Shown here one piece after another: positions 1 through 6,631 of a stretch of DNA of 64,000 bases (position 1 is its first letter; every line of letters begins with the position of its first letter). Origin of the DNA: CAWCWN01 sp963799245 (GTDB taxonomy: Bacteria; Chloroflexota; Ktedonobacteria; Ktedonobacterales; Ktedonobacteraceae); the NCBI GenBank assembly GCA_963799245.1, contig CAWCWN010000003.1, positions 310,001 through 374,000 on the forward strand. The letters run 5' to 3'. The notes beneath the pieces were generated by a model that was given only the letters and a program-made list of their open reading frames with translations, made no database searches and was not told the DNA's origin. The position numbers were made by a program, and so were the translations under genes.

Positions 1-1
1 A

Positions 2-355
2 GAGGCGTTTACGAATGCCGAGATCGTAAAGACAGGCTTTTTCCCGCTGAATGGTAAACTGTCCTTGAGCAAGCGTGGTGGAAGCTCGGCAAGAGCAGTA
101 ACCAGATTCGCGGAAAACGTCTCTCCATGCGCAGGCTTCTTGTTGAGCTAAATTCATTCTCAAGCCGAGATTGCCATTCAGCTTTTCCCTAGTCCTGACT
201 CCGATGTAGAGAAAAAAGTACAGGTGGTGGTGGCCATTGACATGATAGATGGGCCTACTAAATCACAATTAGAGTTCCTTAATAACCTTCGCGATGGAGA
301 GAAGATTATCGAGGAGTACCACCTATACGGTGCAAACGGCTATCAGGCTTGGTAG
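2..355 (+). pseudogene. degraded or partial coding remnant
   Basis: One plus frame is open from the window edge to 355 except for a single TAA at 149-151. The second half reads as plausible protein (it contains IDMIDGPTKSQLEFLNNL and ends GYQAW). A different frame is open from about 58 to 186 and also looks protein-like (it contains LEQAWWKLGKSSNQIRGKR), so an indel near 170-190 is another explanation. No family recognised. The stretch 356-568 holds nothing I can support. Confidence 0.3.
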
Positions 356-568
356 TAGGCACTTTTAGCAGAGGAGTGGACTGAGGGAGGAGAGTGCAGG
401 GCGGGAGCTGAGTGAATAAGTGGTTCATCAAGAAAAAAGCTCAGTGGCTCCGCACTCCACCTCTAATTTAACATAAGCTCTACCGTTATACTAGTGCCTG
501 GTACGTTTTCCCCTCATTGCAATCTCAGAGTTATCAAGAACCAAGCACGTTCGACATCGCTTACGCAT

Positions 569-1111
569 CTACTCATTCATATCCAATTTATAGCCTGCTA
601 ATTCTGTTAGAATTCCGATTATCTCATTGAGTTTTTCTACCTCACGCGATGCATTTACGACATAATGTTTAGTTCTTACCTTTTCTAATAAAGAATGGAG
701 GAATTCTTCACGAAACTTTAGCAGGATTTTACAGGCATTATGCAAGAGTTTGGAAGCATCCCTGTTAACCTTTTTATCTTGGTTAGACAGTAGTTTCTGA
801 GATACTTCAATTATGTTAACAACTACGCTATCACTAAAAAGAATTTCAAGCCTGACGATAGCTTCGACGGGAATAGTATCAAAACTCCTTACTTGCATGG
901 AACCGACGTAGGACTTATTGTGAAAGTATATGGCCAAATCGTAGAGGTATGTTACCAACGGCTCTATTCCCTCCAATAAGTAGTTTTTTTCATACCACTC
1001 TTTATTAGCGTTTCTTCTGGCTTCTCGCGTACCAATCCAATTCGTTGCAATCACAATCAAGCCTCCGACAACCGTTGCAATTAGCGTTTGGATCAGTTGA
1101 CTGTAATTCAT
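569..1111 (-). CDS. hypothetical protein with one N-terminal membrane helix
   Basis: This 180-residue protein is not recognised. Residues about 5-24 form a hydrophobic helix (LIQTLIATVVGGLIVIATNW), followed by a charged, helical cytoplasmic-looking domain rich in Leu, Val and Lys. Such one-helix anchors are common in small accessory proteins of mobile elements and defence islands, but there is no motif here that assigns a role. The gene is clearly richer in A and T than the chromosomal genes further right, which fits acquired DNA. It is the last gene of the minus-strand accessory block and lies beyond the repeat region at 1506-1630. Confidence 0.6.
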   Translation of the reverse strand: MNYSQLIQTLIATVVGGLIVIATNWIGTREARRNANKEWYEKNYLLEGIEPLVTYLYDLAIYFHNKSYVGSMQVRSFDTIPVEAIVRLEILFSDSVVVNIIEVSQKLLSNQDKKVNRDASKLLHNACKILLKFREEFLHSLLEKVRTKHYVVNASREVEKLNEIIGILTELAGYKLDMNE

Positions 1112-1163
1112 CTGTTTGTCCTTTCAATCCATTGCAAATTCTCATCCAATATAACAATTTATC

Positions 1164-1376
1164 TCAACCTTGTCCATCCCTGTACCTCCGCGACTCCGCG
1201 ATTTCTCTCTGTGCCAGTCTGTACACCTGATTGAAGTCAAGGTTGTGAGCTAGGCAGAAGGCGTGTAGGTCGGGGATGCGGGTATATTCGGTTCCATCTG
1301 GTGATACGAGTCCTTTCCAAGTGTTACGAGTGCGGCGTTGGGTATATGGTGCTGGTCGGTGGTAAATTTTTCTCAT
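1164..1376 (-). CDS. small protein with an ISPDG..NL..FC..H.L type motif
   Basis: The 70-residue reading starts at the ATG at 1376. A longer open frame extends upstream but only through the repeat DNA, giving a Pro/His/Cys-rich, unlikely sequence. The core GLVSPDGTEYTRIPDLHAFC followed by LAHNLDFNQVYRLA matches a pattern that I remember from small phage and mobile-element proteins and from the modular DNA-binding tails of homing nucleases (NUMOD-like): a short beta hairpin with SPDG, then a helix with FC..H.L. It probably binds DNA, but no nuclease domain is attached. It lies directly beside the iteron-like repeats. The family memory is moderately sure; the function is inference. Confidence 0.5.
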   Translation of the reverse strand: MRKIYHRPAPYTQRRTRNTWKGLVSPDGTEYTRIPDLHAFCLAHNLDFNQVYRLAQREIAESRRYRDGQG

Positions 1377-1505
1377 GGTTGGGGTAAATGTTCCCTTTCG
1401 TTGTGTTGATGATAGGGGCACGGGCAGGTGACAGTCAAGGGGACGCGGGAAGGGGCGGCCATCCACTAGGGGAGACGCAAGGGGAAGGGCGCGGCGATCT
1501 AGGAG

Positions 1506-1602
1506 GGGATGCAGGTGGGATGCAGGGATGCAAGGGATGCAAGTGGGATGCAGCATACCTGCATCCTCGCCGGGTATCTCCACGAGGTGAGGTTGGGATG
1601 CA
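1506..1602. repeat. iteron-like array of GGGATGCA
   Basis: Exact GGGATGCA occurs at 1506-1513, 1517-1524, 1525-1532, 1534-1541 and 1545-1552, five copies in 47 bases, with an inverted copy (TGCATCC) at 1560-1566, a sixth direct copy at 1595-1602 and a one-mismatch copy GGGGTGCA at 1603-1610. Spacing between starts is 8, 9 or 11 bases, so it is not a helical-turn-regular iteron set. It lies just downstream of the broken RepA-like ATPase gene, the place where a replication origin or a protein-binding control region of a small replicon is often found. Confidence 0.5.
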
Positions 1603-1607
1603 GGGGT

Positions 1608-1630
1608 GCAGGTGTATATAATACACCTGC
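1608..1630. promoter_or_regulatory. 23-bp palindrome covering a TATAAT box
   Basis: Arms GCAGGTGTAT (1608-1617) and ATACACCTGC (1621-1630) are perfect inverted repeats around the centre ATA. The middle contains TATAAT (1616-1621), so a dimeric repressor bound here would cover a -10 element. Together with the adjacent repeats this looks like an operator or origin control site of the element. Confidence 0.45.
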
Positions 1631-1707
1631 TGCACCTCACCCGCGCATACCCCAAGGAGGAAGGTCAAATCGCAGTAATCGGCAATAAAGAGTTACGCCG
1701 TGCATCC

Positions 1708-2931
1708 CTATCCCTCCTTCTCGTCGCGTCGCTTTCCCCACGCCGTACCGACTTGCTTGACTATTTGAGCTTTCCTGAGCCTCTGTAGATTGCTCTTGAA
1801 GGTGTTCTCATTGATGCCTACAGCAGCACATTCTGCTTTCCACTTCCCGTGAGGTAGCCATCTCTCTTCCAAGCACAGCGAGCATACTTTCCTGCGTTTG
1901 TGGAAGGCGTACTGTCGCGTTGTTACTGCCTGCTTGTAGCACCGCTCCCGTATAGGTGTCATCGTAGGGATCGAACTGATAGGTGTGCAGCTTTAGGTTC
2001 AGGTGCAGGAAATCCCTTGGCATCCTTGGTTTTGTATGGGGAGACCTTACATCCTTCGTCGGTCTGGTAGACAGCGATGACAACCTCAGCATTCCCGTGT
2101 AGTGCCTGCGCTCCTCGGGGTCCCTTGCCCTTCTCCTTGCCGTCGTGATGGATGATCATAAAAGCGCAGTCAAATGTTTCTCGTATTTTATCAGCAGCAG
2201 CGAGGATAACACCCATCTCTTTATTGCTATTCTCCTCAGCTCCCCCGCTACACCGTGAGAGCGTGTCGGCAATGATGAGTGCTGGCGCTTGGTCTTTTAG
2301 CTGCGTCTTTGAGGTTTTGTATAAGGGCATCAACCGTGACACTCTCGTTGAGGAGCACCACTTTATCTATCCAGCGTACTCCCGTGTTGCCAGGGAAGTT
2401 GTTTTGCTCTTTCCATGCTCTGATGCGTAGCCCTATCCCGTCACCTCCCTCAGCAGCAATATAAACTACCGCTCCTTGCTTTACTGGCCTGTCTAGCCAT
2501 TGCGTGCCGGATGCTATACACATAGCCCACGCCATCACTAGCAGCGATTTACCACACCCAGGAGGACCATAGACCATGCTCAGCCCCTTCGCTGGTAGGA
2601 TGCCCCTGATTAACCATTCCCTCTTCGAACGGTTGAGGTAGTAGCTGTCATCGTGTAGCGTGAACTTAAACTCCTCATCTGCCTTAGTAGCCGCTTCCAT
2701 CGCGGGAGGAGCCTGTGCTTCCCCCGTAGGAACAACGGTATTCGGCTTGGCGGTTGAGGCTACCATATACTCCTCGCCTACAATATCCTCACTGTCATCT
2801 CCATCCTCAGGGGTAGGTGTGTACTCTTCGTAGTCCGCAAAGAACTCTTTCCAAGCTGCCTTGGTGGTGGGCGGCGTTCCTGTCGGCCTCTCATTTAGTC
2901 CCTGCTCGTAGTTGTTGAAGTCCTTTTCCAT
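1708..2931 (-). pseudogene. RepA-like AAA ATPase, broken by three frameshifts
   Basis: The family is the RepA-like (AAA_25) hexameric ATPase/helicase found with plasmid, phage and integrative-element replication genes. From 2931 the first frame has an acidic Pro-rich N-terminus, then Walker A GPPGCGKS and VVYIAAEGGDGIGLRIRAWK. The frame is lost near 2300, where homology continues in another frame with Walker B-like PALIIADTLS and MIIHHDGKEKGKGPRG. It shifts again near 2005 to LNLKLHTYQFDPYDD, and again near 1870 to a C-terminal helical part (ECAAVGINENTFKSNL...). Each piece continues the previous one without gap. So this was one gene of about 400 codons, now probably inactive, unless the indels are sequencing errors. 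Confidence 0.7.
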
Positions 2932-2937
2932 AGTAAG

Positions 2938-3117
2938 TTATCTTTCTGTTCCAACGTTTTCAATAGTCTTTCTCACTACATCATCCCTAACGATAGGTGT
3001 CTCTCGTGGCGCGTCGATGCCGATCTTCACGACATCAAAGTCATTGACATCGAGCACACGTACGACAATATCGCCTATACGCACACTCTCGCCGCGCTTG
3101 CGTTGTAGCACTAACAC
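2938..3117 (-). CDS. csrA: CsrA-family RNA-binding regulator (59 residues)
   Basis: CsrA dimers bind GGA motifs in mRNA leaders and block or alter translation. The protein begins VLVLQRKRGESVRIGD, contains KIGIDAPRE and ends TIENVGTER. Against remembered E. coli CsrA it keeps L4, R6, G9, E10 and IGD at the same positions, the KIGI.AP core strand, and an Arg at the position of the RNA-binding R44 (IVRDD in place of VHREE). R7 is Lys. Start is GTG at 3117 with an excellent AGGAGGT at 3124-3130, seven bases upstream. The stop is six bases before the RepA-like ATPase start. It sits in a compact minus-strand mini-operon with a 66-residue protein and an excisionase-like protein, so it belongs to the mobile element and probably controls translation of element or host mRNAs. 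Confidence 0.8.
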   Translation of the reverse strand: MLVLQRKRGESVRIGDIVVRVLDVNDFDVVKIGIDAPRETPIVRDDVVRKTIENVGTER

Positions 3118-3121
3118 TTAT

Positions 3122-3322
3122 TTACCTCCTTCCACTTATCCCCAGCACATGCCGCAATCGCTGGAAATCACCTACGCGTATGCTATCCTGGTTATTCACC
3201 TGTTGTACTTGCATACCGTATTGAGCACACAATCTACGAATGATCCCATCATTCATCTTGTATAACTCCTTGATGGTATCTAACGCTATTGGCACCTCAT
3301 CAAGCCTCTTATCGTGTTGCAT
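3122..3322 (-). CDS. hypothetical protein, 66 residues, translationally coupled
   Basis: Not recognised. The sequence is charged and helical (DTIKELYKMNDGIIRRLC, then QDSIRVGDFQRLRHVLG) and could be a small DNA-binding protein. Its ATG overlaps the stop of the preceding HTH gene (TAATG), a classic sign of translational coupling, and its own stop is only four bases ahead of the csrA GTG. Its gene order and spacing are the main support that it is real. Confidence 0.55.
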   Translation of the reverse strand: MQHDKRLDEVPIALDTIKELYKMNDGIIRRLCAQYGMQVQQVNNQDSIRVGDFQRLRHVLGISGRR

Positions 3323-3573
3323 TAGTTCTCCTCTTTCTCGTGATATTGCCTGCCTACGCGACTATCAGCGGCGTAGTTGAGATCAGCGTCTCCAACTACA
3401 CGAGACACATCCAATAGCACGACGTTCCCTATTTTGTAGAGAGCAATGCCTTTCCTCCTCAGCCTTGCGTAGAGACTGTCTTTGGTGATCCTTAATTTCT
3501 TAGCCACAGCGTCTACCGTGTAGAGTGAGCCAAGGTGGTCAATGCGATGAATGACGTTCTTAGTTGAGTCCAT
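3322..3573 (-). CDS. excisionase-like / MerR-type HTH protein
   Basis: An 83-residue protein with a winged-helix signature: LYTVDAVAKKLRITKDSLYA as the helix-turn-helix and IALYKIGNVVLLDVSRV as the wing. This is the layout of DNA-binding excisionase (Xis/HTH_17) proteins that guide tyrosine recombinases, and a recombinase lies in the same block at 5219-6148. I prefer the ATG at 3573, which has AGGAGA about twelve bases upstream; the longer frame needs a TTG at 3618 with no ribosome site. Stop overlaps the next start. Confidence 0.6.
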   Translation of the reverse strand: MDSTKNVIHRIDHLGSLYTVDAVAKKLRITKDSLYARLRRKGIALYKIGNVVLLDVSRVVGDADLNYAADSRVGRQYHEKEEN

Positions 3574-3695
3574 TAAGCGTTGTTTTCTCCTGTAGTAGTG
3601 AAATGTTTTTGGCTTCAAATGCCAAAAAGAAAAGGGCTATCAGTTGATGCCCTAGTAGATTGAGTGTTCTGTTGTTAGAAGCGTTCTATGCGCGG

Positions 3696-4022
3696 CTATG
3701 ATACCTTATGTGATCGTCGTAGGATATAAACACCGTACGCCCCTGCTTCCACTTCGGTACCCCTGCCTCCTTTAGTACACGCGAGTACAGTGGCTTGACT
3801 CACCTTAAACATAGCAGAAACTTCTTGCTGCGTCTTACCGTTCCGGTATGCCTCTATGATCGCTGCATCCCTCTCGCCGTCTATGTCATACCACACTCCT
3901 AACTTAATGCGAGATACTGTTTGCTGACTGATGCCAAGTGCGAGTGCGATATCCGTTTGTGTCTCTCCTGCACGTAGGCGGTAGCACACTTCTCGCCGCA
4001 CCCGTGGTGGCGTTCTCTTCAA
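3696..4022 (-). CDS. double helix-turn-helix protein
   Basis: The 108-residue protein has two tandem homeodomain-like HTH units: AGETQTDIALALGISQQTVS (about residues 18-37) and NGKTQQEVSAMFKVSQATVL (about 60-79). This is the form seen in resolvase HTH domains and small phage repressors. The start is TTG at 4022, supported by GAGGAG eight bases upstream. It heads the csrA-repA mini-operon and, with direct repeats in the region just upstream, may be the element's own regulator. Target unknown. Confidence 0.6.
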   Translation of the reverse strand: MKRTPPRVRREVCYRLRAGETQTDIALALGISQQTVSRIKLGVWYDIDGERDAAIIEAYRNGKTQQEVSAMFKVSQATVLACTKGGRGTEVEAGAYGVYILRRSHKVS

Positions 4023-4411
4023 TTGACACTCTCCTCATGAATAATGCACCCTCATCTATTGGGTAGCTTTATGCATTTTACTCAATGCTCCTTCTACCCC
4101 GCTGTGTTTTGTCCTCATTTGGCCTGATTTATTAGCAGTGTTAGTAGATAGTACATGCAACACATGCAAAGCGGATTGAAAAATTGGTACCTAATGCCCG
4201 TATGCCCGTTATTGCCCATACTCAGTGTGGTAGAACTAAAGTACTATTGTGGAGTGGCGCACTTTTTACAGGCCAAAGGCAAGGTTTGAGGGTCTCTACT
4301 ATAGACAACGAACGAGTGTTCCAAAAGTAACATCGAGATTGACGAATTCGAGGAAGAGGCCAGGATGTGCTTTATGTTGGCATGTTGATGAGGTCGAGAA
4401 GCAGGTACCCA
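4023..4411. other. intergenic control region of the element
   Basis: No gene seen. It contains two pairs of short direct repeats: ACATGCAA at 4153-4160 and 4162-4169, and ATGCCCGT in perfect tandem at 4194-4201 and 4202-4209, followed by TATTGCCCAT. They lie upstream of the double-HTH gene and are candidate binding sites for its product. A clear promoter was not found. Confidence 0.35.
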
Positions 4412-4741
4412 TCACGAGGGTCCCTTCCCCTGCACCCTGCGCCGCCTTTCATCACGGTGTTTTATTTTCGCCAGCTCCAGTCGGTACCTTATCTCACCCT
4501 CGCTCAATGGCAAAAGATAGCTTGCCCAGCGACGCCAGAGGAAGAAGATCGTAGGACCAGCGCCCACGACAGAGGACAAGCTGTAGATGCTTTTTGTGAG
4601 GAACCATAGCACGACAGGGAGCGCCAGAAGGGCGAGCGTAATAAAAAAAAGATAGCCGAGGAAGACCCAGTGAATACGCCCAAACGGAGGCGGGGTAGGA
4701 GTATTGTCCTGATCCTGCGGCTGTAATGAAGTCGTCGTCAT
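4412..4741 (-). CDS. small two-helix membrane protein
   Basis: 109 residues, not recognised. The N-terminus is Thr/Pro/Gln-rich, then two hydrophobic segments (about 24-47, including VFLGYLFFITLALLALPVV, and about 53-70), and a strongly basic tail (KIKHRDERRRRVQGKG). The ATG at 4741 has AAGGAGG seven bases upstream, a strong ribosome site. The topology predicts both ends inside. It belongs to the accessory block; a role in superinfection exclusion or membrane association is only speculation. Confidence 0.6.
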   Translation of the reverse strand: MTTTSLQPQDQDNTPTPPPFGRIHWVFLGYLFFITLALLALPVVLWFLTKSIYSLSSVVGAGPTIFFLWRRWASYLLPLSEGEIRYRLELAKIKHRDERRRRVQGKGPS

Positions 4742-4975
4742 ACGACATCCTCCTTGAAAACGCCGATAAATAACGCAATGGACTTGCGCTATCCACCATT
4801 GTCATCAAAGAGGAGGTTACGGTAGGGCAAATTCGTCCCTCGCTCTACTTATTTTTGTGCACCGTGGTGTATTTCCACCAGAATGCACAGGCCATATACC
4901 ACTCGGGTACACGCCCACTCAAGCACACACGCCCTACAGATGTGTGCCATTCTCCTTGTCTTATCTTTTGGTTGG

Positions 4976-5212
4976 TTAGTGTTGTTTGTTGTAGTGCCCC
5001 CCATTGGCGATCTCAAGAACACTACACAGTGAGTATACCACACCTGAAACAGATGTGCAAGGGGTATTACCTTTGTCAAGAAAGCAAACGCGTAAATAAA
5101 AAGAGAAGCCCCCGCACGCCGTTCTGCCTGGTGTGTAGGGGGTATATTTGGCCCAGTTAGACAAGTAAAGACAGGCGGCCAGCAGTGGACAATTATAGTT
5201 CTCGCATGTCAT
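4976..5212 (-). CDS. doubtful small Cys-rich protein after the recombinase
   Basis: The 78-residue frame begins MTCENYNCPLLAACLYLSNW seven bases after the recombinase stop. AGGAGG precedes the ATG, but only two bases away, which is too close for efficient use. The N-terminal Cys pattern could be a small zinc-binding motif; the second half is low in helix-forming residues and looks less convincing. I keep it because of position and ribosome site, but it may be spurious. Confidence 0.3.
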   Translation of the reverse strand: MTCENYNCPLLAACLYLSNWAKYTPYTPGRTACGGFSFYLRVCFLDKGNTPCTSVSGVVYSLCSVLEIANGGHYNKQH

Positions 5213-5218
5213 CTCCTC

Positions 5219-6148
5219 CTATCGCAAGCTGTCCAACACAGATTGACCTGACCGAGCATCCTTAGCCTTGACAGCACGTAGGTACCCCTCTGTGATCGTA
5301 ACCGAAGTGTGCCCCATCAATCGAGAGAGCTTGTACACGTCTCCCCCATTGAGTAGGTAGGTCATCGCGTAGGTATGCCGCCATACATGAGGGTTGACGC
5401 GTACTGTAGGTTGAAGCCGTGCTTTGTCTTTCAAGCGATATAGCAACTGCTCCAAGCCGGTTACTGAGAGGCACTTCCCTGTGACGCGGCTGAGGAATAC
5501 GTGCTTCTCATCGCGTGGTGCCCTTCGATATCGAGTGATGAACCTGTGCAGTGCTGCCCTCGACTTCTCGCCTAGCCCGACCTCCCGCCATTTGCTCCCC
5601 TTGCCGTAGATCTTGAGGTAGCCGTCGTGCGATGTGATGTAGACGTTATCGAGCGTGAGTGTGCATAGCTCGTTTGCTCGAATGCCTGTATCTATGAGTA
5701 GCGCTACAATCGCTCTATCACGCATGACCATCTCCTGGTTGTCGCCTTGATCGCATGCTATCATCATCCTCTTGACTTGCTCAGCACTTAACGTTTCGAT
5801 GACTTTCTCTTCCATCTTGGGCATGGGTATCCTACGTGGTAGACGCTGTGATACGTGGTCTTCTATTCCCTCCTCGCGGCTAGCCCAGTTAAGGAAGACC
5901 TTCACAGCTCTGGCGTATCCATGCACGAGGTGTGTAGTAACCGGCTGCTTGGTTCGGGGGTTGGTCCTCTGTCGCACACTGTCAAGGAAGCGAGCGATGT
6001 GCGATGGGCGTAGATCTTCGAGTTGCAGTCCCTCCCCTGTACACCATGCATCGAACACCTTCAGCTTGCCCAGGTACCATTCCTGTGTTTGCTCGGAGTG
6101 CTTCGTGATGTAGTAGCGATATTCCTCGATAGCCTCTCTAACTTTCAT
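5219..6148 (-). CDS. tyrosine recombinase / phage-type integrase (XerC/D-like)
   Basis: It cuts and rejoins DNA at attachment sites through a 3'-phosphotyrosine. Numbered from the ATG at 6148 (309 residues, normal for XerC/D-like enzymes), an N-terminal SAM-like core-binding domain spans about 1-110 and the catalytic domain about 120-300. The catalytic set is complete: Arg157 (TGIRANEL), Lys183 (YGKGSKW), His254 and Arg257 (HVWRH), His280 (LMGHTSVT) and Tyr289 (TEGYLRA). A longer frame to 6295 exists but its extra 49 residues are low quality, while GGGGGA lies nine bases before 6148. It probably moved the accessory block at the left; no attachment site was identified. Confidence 0.85.
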   Translation of the reverse strand: MKVREAIEEYRYYITKHSEQTQEWYLGKLKVFDAWCTGEGLQLEDLRPSHIARFLDSVRQRTNPRTKQPVTTHLVHGYARAVKVFLNWASREEGIEDHVSQRLPRRIPMPKMEEKVIETLSAEQVKRMMIACDQGDNQEMVMRDRAIVALLIDTGIRANELCTLTLDNVYITSHDGYLKIYGKGSKWREVGLGEKSRAALHRFITRYRRAPRDEKHVFLSRVTGKCLSVTGLEQLLYRLKDKARLQPTVRVNPHVWRHTYAMTYLLNGGDVYKLSRLMGHTSVTITEGYLRAVKAKDARSGQSVLDSLR

Positions 6149-6339
6149 TGCGCGTGATCCCCCTGTCATTGTCGTGTTAAATCGTCTAGACTGTCCTGTA
6201 GAGCGGCTTGATGACACTGCCAAATGTGATATCCTGCTCCCGTTTGACCAGGAAAAGTTACAGACGATCCGGGCGCGCTTTCTCTTCCTCCCCAACCTGG
6301 ATGAGTTTTAGCGCTGCGCTTATGCAACAATCTAGCGGG

Positions 6340-6629
6340 TGCAACGTATTGAAATTAGCAGGGTTGGGGTTTAAGTGATCGGTTGGAGGAGCGCTAACGG
6401 TCAAGAACCCATCCCCTAAAGGGGATAGACTTGCATAAGCCTTGCTTGACTAGCTTTGGTACGCAAACGTACTCCGTTTTGTAGGTCACGATACCTGCAG
6501 GTGCTTGCTCTAGCCTGTAGCTCTATCCTTTGCGATTAAACAGTTCTGATGGGTAGGAACAGTGTTGCAGGGCGAACAAGCCTACAAAACATTAGCGAAG
6601 AGCACCTTACTCCCAAAGGGAGGTAAACG
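6340..6629 (+). ncRNA. predicted omega RNA of the IscB nuclease
   Basis: IscB uses a long RNA encoded immediately upstream of its gene, with the guide at the RNA's 5' end. The non-coding stretch here shows the right structure: a perfect hairpin at 6411-6426 (ATCCCC/TAAA/GGGGAT) next to GGTCAAG at 6399-6405, a 10-bp long-range helix between 6476-6485 (GTTTTGTAGG) and 6581-6590 (CCTACAAAAC), and a terminal hairpin at 6607-6614/6618-6626. The GGTCAAG...CTAAAG arrangement agrees with my memory of omega RNAs. The 5' end, and hence the guide, cannot be fixed by eye; it lies somewhere around 6300-6350. Confidence 0.7.
6607..6626 (+). promoter_or_regulatory. hairpin that hides the iscB ribosome-binding site
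   Basis: TTACTCCC (6607-6614) pairs with GGGAGGTAA (6618-6626) with one bulged G and an AAA loop. The 3' arm contains the GGGAGG Shine-Dalgarno of iscB, whose TTG start is at 6632. Folding would make omega RNA and iscB translation mutually exclusive on the same transcript. Confidence 0.5.
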
Positions 6630-6631
6630 CT

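Noticed and set aside
1506..1610. Possible CRISPR array
   Set aside because: Repeat units are 8 bases with 0-3 base spacing and one inverted copy; no spacers and no cas genes.
1388..1668. Overlapping plus and minus frames across the repeat region (77 residues each)
   Set aside because: They are products of the GGGATGCA repeats: low-complexity Gly/Cys/Pro/His sequence, no ribosome site, no motif.
4855..5160. Plus-strand 101-residue frame opposite the small Cys-rich frame
   Set aside because: Low-complexity, no ribosome site, against the direction of the block.
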